Shown here: one piece after another, positions 1 through 11,600 of the stretch | Layout: each line of letters opens with the position of its first letter | How positions within the stretch are numbered: the first letter of the stretch is position 1 | NCBI RefSeq assembly: GCF_963676685.1 | Contig: NC_092348.1 | Coordinates: 12,684,867-12,748,866, forward strand | DNA length: 64,000 bases | Reading direction: 5' to 3' | DNA from: Mytilus edulis | Taxonomy: Eukaryota; Mollusca; Bivalvia; Mytilida; Mytilidae | Notes under the pieces: model-generated | Database searches by the model: none | What the model was told of the DNA's origin: nothing | What the model saw: only the letters and a program-made list of their open reading frames with translations | Position numbers and translations under genes: made by a program

Positions 1-1218
1 AGTTGTTGGATTGATGCCACCTTTGATCTTGTATGATTTCACAAACCTGATCCATTTGTAAAATATTTTATTCAACAGCTACAAGTAAACAAGAAGACTA
101 TAGAACACTTATATAAGAATTACACTACTGTACAAAAACTCTCTAGACTACAGGATATTGATAACTTGTTCCTTTCTGGTGGAATAAGTCTCTCATATTT
201 TTACCGAAGGCGGTCATGTTTTTTGTTGAAGCAGAAAATAAAACACAAACTTTATTCTAGATATCCTAAGGATCATTCAGCTTAAGTTTGGTTGGAATTG
301 GTTCAGTAGTTCTAGAGAAGAAGATGTTTGAAATTGTTTACACCCATGAACGACGACAGAATGGTGAGCTAACAAGATACAGGGTTTAATCTTAGTAGAT
401 AGATTGACAAATACATTGAATGAGTTTCGATGGATTTTTAAAAATTTTTCTATGGTATTTGGTTTGTTGTCCCAATGGTGTATATCATACATCACTTTTT
501 TCAATTATACTTCTCCTGATATTTTCCCCTATTCTTAAAAAGGATGACAGTTACCTGTTAAAATTATAAAATAAAATTAAAACATCATAAAATAGGATGT
601 TTTTAATATTTAATGATATTATCACAATATAAACAAAGTATAATATATTAAAGAATTTAAGATATGAAAATAATTTCAACAATTTAAATGCATTTAATGC
701 TGAAAAATGAAAGACAAGTATATAAAACATATTGGCATAACAACAATATAATCCCAAAACTTATACTCTCAACATATTTAATATAAAGGCTTTAGAATGA
801 TCTATTTCTAAACAGATACAACTCATAGAAACAGCATGTATTGAACATAAAAAAATACTGTGACACGGAAAATACAATCAGACTGAAATAATAAACTCAT
901 AGAGAAGTAAAAAAATATTATGCTGTCATTTTATGATAAGTAAATGAAGACAAACAACAACACTGCTGTGAGGTTTGTATCACTTTATATTTTTACAAAT
1001 TGTTTCTAAATGAAGTAAAGGCCCTACTACCCTGTATGAATCACCCGAAAACTTGAATTCAATCTATACAAGTCTTTATACAAAAAAAAACAGCTGAAAA
1101 AAGGTAAAAATTTCCTGAGCCACTATTCCCTTTTGGAAAAGAGTACAATCAGTTGTAATTGTAAGTATTAAAGCTAATGTGTGTAACAATATGACAAAAC
1201 ATAATATTGGCTGATAGG
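1..1218. other. AT-rich flank downstream of SIDT
   Basis: No coding gene seen. At about 255-375 there is a decayed piece of the interspersed repeat that ends in gaagatgtttgaaattgtt, also found at 16545. The SIDT 3' UTR and poly(A) site should lie below 2632 but could not be placed; tttatt (AATAAA on the minus strand) at about 1993 is one candidate. Confidence 0.5.
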
Positions 1219-1354
1219 GTTCATTCCCTCTATTCCCACTTTTTATAAATCTGGTAAGAAAAGGTAAAATTTCATGTGGGAATAGAAGGAAAACTTGTGC
1301 AAACAAAGGATTATACTGTACAAACATTTTTTAATCAACTGTTAATTGACCAGT

Positions 1355-1393
<39 letters not shown>

Positions 1394-2135
1394 TTAGAAC
1401 AGGTAATAAGTTATTTTTGCATCTGTATGAATTCTGGTTTTTTTTAAAACAAAATAGATAATGAAGTAAAGTTAACAGTTTTCACCCATTATTTTATATC
1501 TTTGATTATTGGTCCAAGTAATTATATTTTAAAGTATACTTTTATTCCACATCTTAAGCCAACAGGAATCACCAAACGCATTAAATCATCGTTTATTTAA
1601 AGTTACTTTGGAGTTTGAGAAATATTTATTTCGGATGACCGGCAGATATTCTTATTTCCTAAATTTGGAACTTTGAACATGAAATCTCCAATAGAAACTG
1701 GAAGATGGCAAAACATAGAAAGAGAAAACAGAAAATGTGTATTGTGTAATTCAGATGCCATTGGTGATAAATACCATTACATTTTTAATTGTTCAGCTTT
1801 CGATAATAGTAGAAAACAATGTATTGCATTTTACAATAGAAATAGAACAAATACATTGAAGTTTTATGACTTAATGAATTCCCCAAAATGTACAGAACTG
1901 AACGAACTTTGTAAACTTATTAAGGAGATCAATAACAAATTGAATTTTTCTGGGTGAACAATTGTGAATGCCCCTATCTACTTTCGTACAGTATTTATTT
2001 ATGTAATTGTATTGAAGATTCTAATTAACCCTGATTGTTATAAAAACAAATTATTTATCAAAACATCTATTGTTATTTGCAAGTGGGAATAGAAGGAATA
2101 GTATTTTTAAAAAGTGGGAATAGGAGGAAGACACC
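1219..2135. mobile_element. Inverted-repeat element with 9-bp target duplication
   Basis: Ends carry an inverted repeat: ctctattcccacttttta near 1228-1246 and taaaaagtgggaatag near 2108-2123. Direct repeats gctgatagg flank it (1210-1218 and 2136-2144), consistent with a 9-bp target duplication, as made for example by Mutator-like transposases. Inside are a T35 tract (1356-1390) and a LINE tail. It has no transposase, so it is non-autonomous or a composite. Confidence 0.6.
1562..1957 (+). pseudogene. LINE retrotransposon C-terminal fragment
   Basis: The open part from 1673 encodes PIETGRWQNIERENRKCVLC and GDKYHYIFNC, the Cys/His segment (CxxC...H...C) found after the reverse transcriptase of many invertebrate LINEs. 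Upstream bases in another frame read FEKYLFRMTGRYSYFLNLEL, so at least one frameshift is present. The stop at 1955-1957 may be the original C-terminus. It is a remnant, not a host gene. Confidence 0.7.
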
Positions 2136-2632
2136 GCTGATAGGTATCAAATTAATGTAGTTTTGTAGGGAAACAAAGTATGGAATGTTTAGTTTTTTTA
2201 CAAGTATACAATGATTAGTATTTAGTATTATAACTGAAAGCATTACAAATTATTAAAACTGAATTAACAATTTAAATTGAAACTATCTTATGTATTTGGT
2301 TATCTTGAAACTATCTTGAAACTGTCTTGTTCATTCTGATTTTCAGAAAAATCATGGTTTATAGAATGAATTAAACTGGTATCACTATCAATGCAAAGCA
2401 CAGATATTTCAAGGAGCCCATGCTACTACAAGAATATATAAATGCACTCTAAATGTCACAATACTATGCTAAACAAGCTAGCTTAAGTCAGCAACTGCCT
2501 TCATGTTTACACCTATTCACTTCTTTCTTCAGTTGTGTATGCCATGTGCTTATTTAAGGAATGTCACCATAGATATCTTTGGTCCCTATGGCATGTTTCA
2601 GAATGTCATCTTGGACTTCTTTTTTTAGCTAA

Positions 2633-2695
2633 TCAGAAGACTGGAATCTTGTCTCTTCTGGTTGAAAATAGATCATCATCTAATGTCAAAAGTAT
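2633..2695 (-). CDS. SIDT: SIDT coding exon 22 (C-terminus and stop)
   Basis: Residues 813-832 and TGA. Encodes ILLTLDDDL and ends RRDKIPVF, the characteristic SIDT C-terminus. The acceptor TTACAG lies 135 nt downstream of the predicted hammerhead cleavage site, in the direction of transcription. Confidence 0.95.
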   Translation of the reverse strand: MLLTLDDDLFSTRRDKIPVF

Positions 2696-5600
2696 CTGTA
2701 ACAATATGCAAAGAAATTCAGTTAAAAAAATTATAAGAACTAAATTTTCTTCCTTAAATTTAATATGCAAGATTAAAAATATAGTATATACCAATACACA
2801 TAATTAACAGCGCCTGGTGATGTTTGATAGCCTGACCGGTTTCGGTCCATAAAGGACCTTCATCAGAGGCAGAATGGTGGATTAATGTTTGCACCCTATT
2901 TATATAGATATGGTAACCGGCGGTTGAGTTGACCGGCGGTTGAGTTAACCGGTGGTTGAGTTAACCGGCGGTTGAGTTAATCGGTGGTTGAGTTAGGCGG
3001 CGGTTGAGTTAACCGGCGGTTGAGTTTACCGGTGAGTTAACCGGTGAATAATCCCAGTGGGATTTTCCATGGTTACAATTATCTATATTTAGCTAATGTT
3101 CATGTTACAGTAAACTTTTTGACATGTTACGGTAAACATTTTTACACTATATGTTAAACATGTGACCTGATGATATAACCATATTTGGGCTTTAGCATTG
3201 GATAAAGGGTGTTTTAATAATTTAAGAAGTACATAGTAATCATTTAGTCTTGATCTTTGGCTTATGATCCACCTAAATATCAAGTCTTGGAATAGTATTT
3301 CATAGTAGTTATGTGATCTTAATATTTGGCTTATGATACACCTAAATATCAAGTCTTGAAATAGTACTTCCTAGTAGTCATGCAGTCTTGACCCCAGGCT
3401 TATGATACACCTGTATATCAAGTCTTGAAATAGTAATTCATGGTAGTCATGCAGTCTTGATCTTTGGCTTATGATACACCTAAATATCAAGTCTAATAAT
3501 AGTATTTCATGGTAGTCATGCAGTCTTGACGTTTTAGCTTGTGATACACCAAAACATCAAGTCAAAACTATTACCCCCCCCCCTTAACCAAACAAAATTT
3601 GGTTTAGGGGGGGGGGGGTTCTTATTGAGAATGCTTCATTTAAGCCTTTAGTACTCCTTTCAAGATCAAAGGTAGATGAATATTAATCCTCAGTGTTAAA
3701 AAGTTTTCAACACCTTAAGTTTGTAATGTAGGTATTACATATATACATCAATTTCAGGTAATCGCTAGGCTTACGCTTAGAGCTCCTATGCCAGTGAAAA
3801 ACCAATAGGCAATATAGGAAAGGTGTACTGACATAAGTAGTCTCTAAACACATTAGCTCCATGGAGCTTTCGTTAGTAGAAGCCATATTAACTATGTGTA
3901 TCAGTGAGAAAAATGTTGCCTATTGATTTTTCACTGGCATAGGAGCTCTAAGCGTAAGCCTAGCGATTACCTGAAATTGATGTATATATGTAATACCTAC
4001 ATTACAAACTTAAGGTGTTGAAAACTTTTTAACACTGAGGATTAATATTCATCTACCTTTGATCTTGAAAGGAGTACTAAAGGCTTAAATGAAGCATTCT
4101 CAATAAGAACCCCCCCCTAAACCAAATTTTGTTTGGTTAAGGGGGGGGGGGTAATAGTTTTGACTTGATGTTTTGGTGTATCACAAGCTAAAACGTCAAG
4201 ACTGCATGACTACCATGAAATACTATTATTAGACTTGATATTTAGGTGTATCATAAGCCAAAGATCAAGACTGCATGACTACCATGAATTACTATTTCAA
4301 GACTTGATATACAGGTGTATCATAAGCCTGGGGTCAAGACTGCATGACTACTAGGAAGTACTATTTCAAGACTTGATATTTAGGTGTATCATAAGCCAAA
4401 TATTAAGATCACATAACTACCATGAAATACTATTCCAAGACTTGATATTTAGGTGGATCATAAGCCAAAGATCAAGACTAAATGATTACTATGTACTTCT
4501 TAAATTATTAAAACACCCTTTATCCAATGCTAAAGCCCAAATATGGTTATATCATCAGGTCACATGTTTACCATATAGTGTAAAAATGTTTACCGTAACA
4601 TGTCAAAAAGTTTACTGTAACATGAACATTAGCTAAATATAGATAATTGTAACCATGGAAAATCCCACTGGGATTATTTACCGGTTAACTCACTGGTAAA
4701 CTCAACCGCCGGTTAACTCAACCGCCGCCTAACTCAACCACCGGTTAACTCAACCGCCGGTTAACTCAACCACCGGTTAACTCAACCGCCGGTCAACTCA
4801 ACCGCCGGTTAACTCAACCGCCGGTTAACCCAACCGCTGGTTAACTCAACCGCCGGTTACCATATCTATATAAATAGGGTGCAAACATTAATCCACCATT
4901 CTGCCTCTGATGAAGGTCCTTTAATATGCAAGATTACTTTACGCTGATGATGTTTATGTATGTACAGTTAAAAATAATATGATAGAGTCTTATTGTTCAG
5001 CCTAAAATGAGTGTGTGTAGTATTTCTTTTCTAAATATTCACAAACCTATTAGATGACAAGTATAAATACACAAATACACATATGTCAGTTGTATATTAA
5101 ATATGGAGAGGGGTAAAGTTAACTCTGCAAACTTTATGACAGTTTCAGTATAATTCTCTTTAGCCTATATATAGGAATGAAAATAATAAATGTTCTAAAT
5201 TTCAAGGTACATTAAAAACAAGAATATGTAACCATAAGACACCATGACTTACTTGCACTATCAGGTCAAAACAGGACGGACTGAATAAATATTCAACAGA
5301 CACACAGGCCTTAAAATAATAATGCTCCCCTTTATATCGTACTTTTGTAGGCAGTGCATAAAAGGTGTTAGTTGAACCTGGTAAACAAAATTTCTATAAA
5401 ATGTTTATTTTCCCCCCTAAAAGTTGTTTCTATAGAACAAGTCGATAAAGAACAGTATATACTCTAATGCCGAAATGCAAAATATAATAGTACGATTACT
5501 TACAAGAAAAGAAAAGAACATACTGATGGCTGACAGGAAATGCCATATGTCATGAGAATCATAAAACTCAAACAACATACAGTTCTGATTCCCTTCTCTA

Positions 5601-8600
5601 GATTGTGATGGATTTAACTGAAAAAGTTAAAGCAGAGCATACAATTAATCAGCTGATAGTATGCAATATATATTATGTTATGTTGATAAAATTTTGTCTT
5701 CTATGACTTCTTTATTGACATGATAAAACATTCATTAATTGCAATTATACTGATACTTTTTAATTTCTTAGGCAAATTAGTCAAACAATTAACATTGTTT
5801 CCAATATTTATACAGAATAGAGAATCAAGTCAATAATACCATTAGAACCTACCTGCCAGGATGTCAGATGAGCAAAGAAGAAATATAGAGCTGGAATCCA
5901 GCAAAGTATGGCACAGGCAACAAAGAAAATCAGTAAAGGATGTAGACGCTCTTTGTGCCTCAGCTGCAAAATACAGAAAATACATATTTTGTAATAAAAA
6001 TAAAACCAACAACATTTGGTAAATAGTGTAAAGAGCCTGTCCATGAGAAAACCATGCAAAATAGTCAGGAAATAGAATCAAATACTTTCACTTTTGATGG
6101 TATACACAAAGTCCCCACATGTTATCCTTCCAGATACATGTCATATATCACAATAATTTCGAAAACTTGACGACTTTTGGCATATTGCATGGTTTTCTCA
6201 TAGACAGGCTCTTTAAAGATTAAGATAAGCTTTTGAACTGTTTTAATATTATGTTTTTCGGATTATTGTCTCAAATTTACTCACATATCTTCTTTTCTTG
6301 TCAACAATACTTGTTAAATATCTTGTTGTGAATGTTTTGTCTGTGTTGCAAATATAAAAGTGCTTTTTGGAATGGTTATGTGGGTGCAATGTTCTTTGTA
6401 ATATTTATTCTTCTACTGAGTACTGACCTATATAATTTAGACAGGAGTGAAGTAACTGTTTTAAATGAGGTTTTGTTGTTTTGATGGGTTGCTTGCTGAT
6501 TGTGTTTGCTGAAACTTTTCCCATTTATTAATATGCATACCTTTATTGACCAAGACAAACTTTGCTAGATATAGGAAGATGTGATGTGAGTGCCAATGAG
6601 ACAGTGCTATCTATTTTTAACAGCTGTTTCATATTTTGTTATTATAGTAATAGCAGTAAAACAAATTCATACTAATAAATACTTTTTTATACTTATAATA
6701 AATATTTTACCTTCATTATGGTGTAATAAACAGTATAGAACATTAGGTTTCCTATAAATATAGCTAATAAATAACTAGCAAAATCTCTAGGACGTGTTAC
6801 TACACCAAATATAGCACTGGAAAAAAAAGAACAAATATATTTGATAATGCAGGTATTATGGATAAACTATTTGGTAAATATTCATTATCTGATAAGTTGT
6901 AAAAAATTAGGGAAAAACAAATATTCAGCTATAACATGGAGGATAAACTTTTATCTGGTTACATAGATAAACCACATATCTTCAACTTAACCACACAAAT
7001 AAACAATGAGAAAGTTTGTGTGAAGTACTTTTAATATACCCAGTCAGTAACATTTTCTTGAAGATAACAAATGTTTTTTGCATATTTTGTATGTTTAATT
7101 TAATAATACAGTAAGACAGCAATTGGTTTAAACCTTCATTTTCTATGAAAGTGATATTGAGAATCCTAATAGTTTCACACATCTGAAAAGTTATTAAAAA
7201 TCTTTTACAGTTAAATCCTCTTTTTTATTTACCTCATTCTAATTCAAAAAATGAATTTTCAACCTCCTATGGTGGCTCGGGTCTATTCGAAATTTCTATC
7301 AAAAGTGTCGTATTTTTCGTTATTTTATACTTTACAGAAAGTGAATCACATTGGTCGAAAAAAAATAGGGGGTCATGGACCATTTAAGCTCAAAACTTTA
7401 CTTTAAAACAGGTATGTAAAAGGGACCATTTTTCAATGAAATGATAGGGAAAATAGAGGTTTTGACATATTTTTATTGGAATATTAAAAAAAAAAAAACA
7501 TAGGTCACCAATAAGGGAGAAAAATATTTTGCATTAAAACCCGAATTTTGGCAGTAAAATGGTGAAAATGGGTGAAATGTCATTTTGAGCCTTTAACACA
7601 CACATAATAAGGAAAATTTTCTTTTTGTGACATAACTTCAATGATTTAACATTTCTTATCAATCAAAATATTTAAAAAAAATAATACAGAATTTACGACA
7701 AATACTTTTCGTGTGCATTGTAATTCATGCGTGAAATTATGCGCAGTCGAATAGTCCCGATCCAACTTAAAATGTACAATCTTTTAGGAAATTATTATAC
7801 GCTTATGCATTAAAACAAATTTGAAATTCCAGATCTGATGCATTTGGCATTACACACAAATCTTTTAACAAGTTTTCATGAGACTTTGTAAGTCCAAGAT
7901 ATATTTTTCTGTCAAAAGTCAGTCAGCAAGAATACAATCCAAATCTGAGTACTTAGTGAAAATCAAATCAATTTCTGCAAGGATAATGGAAAAAATGTCA
8001 AGACAACTGTTGGATTTCAGATTGACATCCATGAAAAACACTTTTGGCCCAGAAAACTTAGTATAATAATCCAGGACAAGGCCACTTAGTATAAAAATTT
8101 AGGTCAAGGCCACCAAGCATAATAATTTAAGCCTGGGCCACTTTCTATAAACAATTTAAGCCCAGGGGTTGCAGTCATAAAACTTTGCTCACTGCTTGGA
8201 GCACAAAAATCATGCTCGAAACATGAAATCCAGCATTTCGATTGGTTGATTTTCCAGTACAAGTACAAAAAACTGACTCGAAAGTTTTATGACCACAAGG
8301 CCAGGCCACTTGGTGCCACTTAGTATAACAATTTAGACCTAGGCCACTTACTGTGGATTCATTATTAGTCATGGGATACCAATTCTCGTGGTTTTCATTG
8401 GTACAGGTGAACCACGAATTTAATGTTCAACATATCACAAATTTGCTTTTGGATTGTATACAGAATAAGACAAAACCACAAAATCTAATATCCACGAAAA
8501 TACAAAATTTCCTCAATCCACGGAAATTGGTACCCACGAAAATAAATGAATTCACAGTAGTAGAACAAGTTTAAACAATTTATTGACATTTGTACTTACA

Positions 8601-11600
8601 TACTCCAGTTAATACTGTTACCTATCACAAGGAATATAAATCTGTCCTGTAAAAAAAGAACATGTTCAACATATAAACCAGTCTCCATATATATAAATAG
8701 ATTCTTAAATAATTGAAACAAATTTAGAGCATTATTATAAAAGTAAAAGTTTTGATTTGTTATGTTAAAAACTTAAAACCACTTTTAAAATTTCTAATAA
8801 ACTTCATCAAGAAAACTCAAAATCTGAAAGTGACAAAAATGAATACATACATGGGATGCACAACATTTGCATATTAAATATACATGAATGTTTAAGAAAT
8901 GTTTAATATTTATACTCAAGTTTATCAATAGTTTATGAAAATACGAAAAACAAAGAAAGTTATTAAGACTTTGTAAAATATCATAAAACTGTATTGGTAT
9001 TAAATGCCTCATTCATCAAATCACCTAGGGCGACTTTGATTGACAATAAAACTTCTGCATCGTATTGTATAAAAATATAATATAAAACAAACCTTGTACA
9101 TTGGACGAGGACACATAAAACAGTAGAAAACAAACCTTGTACATTGGACGAAGACACATAAAACAGTAGAAAACAAACCTTGTACATTGGATGAGGACAC
9201 ATAAAACAGTATAAAACAAAACTTGTACATTGGACAAGGACACATAAAACAAACCTTGTACATTGGACGAGGACACATAAAACAGTATAAAACAAACCTT
9301 GTACATTGGACGAGGACACATAAAACAGTATAAAACAAACCTTGTACATTGGAGGAGGACACATAAAACAGTATAAAACAAACCTTGTACATTGGACAAG
9401 GACACATAAAACAGTATAAAACAAACCTTGTACATTGGATGAGGACACATAAAACAGTATAAAACAAACCTTGTACATTGGATAAGGACACATAAAACAG
9501 TATAAAACAAACCTTGTACATTGGACAAGGACACATAAAACAGTATAAAACAAACCTTGTACATTGGAAGAGGACACATAAAACGGTATAAAACAAACCT
9601 TGTACATTGGACGAGGACACATAAAACAGTATAAAACAAACCTTGTACGTTGGACGAGGACACATAAAACAAACCTTGTACATTGGATGAGGACACATAA
9701 AACAGTATAAAACAAACCTTGTACATTGGAGGACACATAAAACAAACCTTGTACATTGGAAGAGGACACATAAAACAGTAGAAAACAAACCTTGTACATT
9801 GGACGAGGACACATGAAACAGTAGAAAACAAACCTTGTACATTGGACAAGGACACATAAAACAGTATAAAACAAACCTTGTACATTGGACGAGGACACAT
9901 CAAACAAACCTTGTACATTGAACGAGGACACATGAAACAGTATAAAACAAACCTTGTACATTGGACGAGGACACATGAAACAGTTTTAAACAAACCTTGT
10001 ACATAGGATGTGGACACATAAAACAGTATAAAACAAACCTTTTTCATTGGACAAGCACATAAAACAATATAAAACAAACCTTGTACATTGGACAAGGACA
10101 CATAAAACAATATAAAACAAACCTTGTACATTGGATGAGGACACATAAAACAGTATAAAACAAACCTTGTACATTGGACGAGGACACATAAAACAATATA
10201 AAACAAACCTTGTACATTGGACAAGGACACATAAAACAATATAAAACAAACCTTGTACATTGGATGAGGACACATAAAACAGTATAAAACAAACCTTGTA
10301 CATTGGACGAGGACACATAAAACAGTATAAAACAAACCTTGTACATTGGACGAGGACACATAAAACAGTATAAAACAAACCTTGTACATTGGACGAGGAC
10401 ACATAAAACAGTATAAAACAAACCTTGTACATTGGACGAGGACACATAAAACAGTATAAAACAAACCTTGTACATTGGACGAGGACACATAAAACAGTAT
10501 AAAACAAACCTTGTACATTGGACGAGGACACATGAAACAATTCTGTCTAATCTGTACCCATGTATGTATAAATATTTCTCTATTTAGCTTCCATCTTCCC
10601 ATGTAGTATATGTACACACTCATTATAAGTGTTCCCACCATGTAGATTGTACTAAACACTATCCAAAATGACTCGGTTCCATGTAACTGCAATTAATTAA
10701 TACAATGAGAAGGAGTGAGATATTGTCATATATCAAGTATACACAAAAATAAATTTCTTGCAGAGGGTTAGATTTTTTTTTTACCTAAATAAGAAAATTA
10801 AGATTAAATTAATGGAGAATGTGTTCAAGGGACACAGATGATGCTTGCAAAGTCATAAATGGACATAACTGAAAAACAGAAAAATTGAAGTTTCATAATA
10901 TTTTGATGGTACAAACTTCAGTAAGAGAATGGAAATTAATTTTGGGGCATACAAACGGATAGACACTCAATTTCAATTCCAATGCAAGAGTGGGTATAAA
11001 AAATAGATTACTACTAATATAAACATTGCAAATATTTATGTGCCTTTCCCAAACTAGGAACCTTGTTACTGATTATCATATCTTGATATCTTGTAACTAG
11101 AGAAAAAATTGTTGATAGAAGATTTTGATTGTTTTTGTTTCTTGATTTATTAAGAACCTTTAATGGTTCGAAGTTTCACTTATTGTTTAGACACCTGTCT
11201 ATTGTCCAACACTGTACTGCCCTTTCATTGTCTAATGGTGATTTTGTATGTTAGGTCACTGTCTCAAAGCTGTTTACCCCACATCTCCTTTTATCCATAG
11301 CAAAACTTAACTATTCATATGTTTCTATCTTTTAAACCTTCAAAGTTTGAGATTTTGGAAAATGTTCTGCCTGTTATATGAAGTTGAACTATTTACAAAT
11401 ATTTTATCTCCCTTTTTTCAGCTTTATTGTGTTGTTGGATTGCCGTTTCACGAAAGTATACTCAACATCTATAATTTATTGTATACTGACCACTCCTATC
11501 ACAGCAATAAATATAACACAGGCCATAAACATATAAGAAGTATGAGCTTTGGCACTGATATCTGGGTGTCTGGATTGGTAAATCTTCAACATACACAGAC

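Larger units (their letters stand above)
2776..4919 (-). mobile_element. Foldback insertion with hammerhead end (Penelope-like or retrozyme-like, non-autonomous)
   Basis: Inserted in the last SIDT intron. It is flanked by a 17-bp direct repeat, tttaatatgcaagatta (2759-2775 and 4920-4936), a typical target-primed duplication length. Left arm about 2851-3811 and right arm about 3914-4922 are nearly perfect reverse complements, with a spacer of about 100 bp. Each arm holds 16-bp repeats, a set of about 67-bp repeats around cttgatatttaggtgtatca, and a nested C/G-tract hairpin. No transposase or reverse transcriptase ORF is present. A TATA-like tatataaata lies just before the hammerhead in each arm. 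Small ORFs in it (for example 3089-3352) are repeat shadows. Confidence 0.75.

Noticed and set aside
1356-1390. T35 tract as a retroposed mRNA tail
   Set aside because: No processed gene copy or target duplication adjoins it; it lies inside the inverted-repeat element.
3089-4636. Mirror-image 87-residue ORFs
   Set aside because: They lie in the two inverted arms of the foldback and consist of its 67-bp repeats.
9078-10534. CRISPR-like array
   Set aside because: Units are contiguous without unique spacers, and the genome is eukaryotic.
9025-10692. 555-residue Cys-rich repeat protein
   Set aside because: It is SIDT exon 17 read through a stop-free 43-bp intronic minisatellite; the conserved joint to exon 18 uses the first donor.
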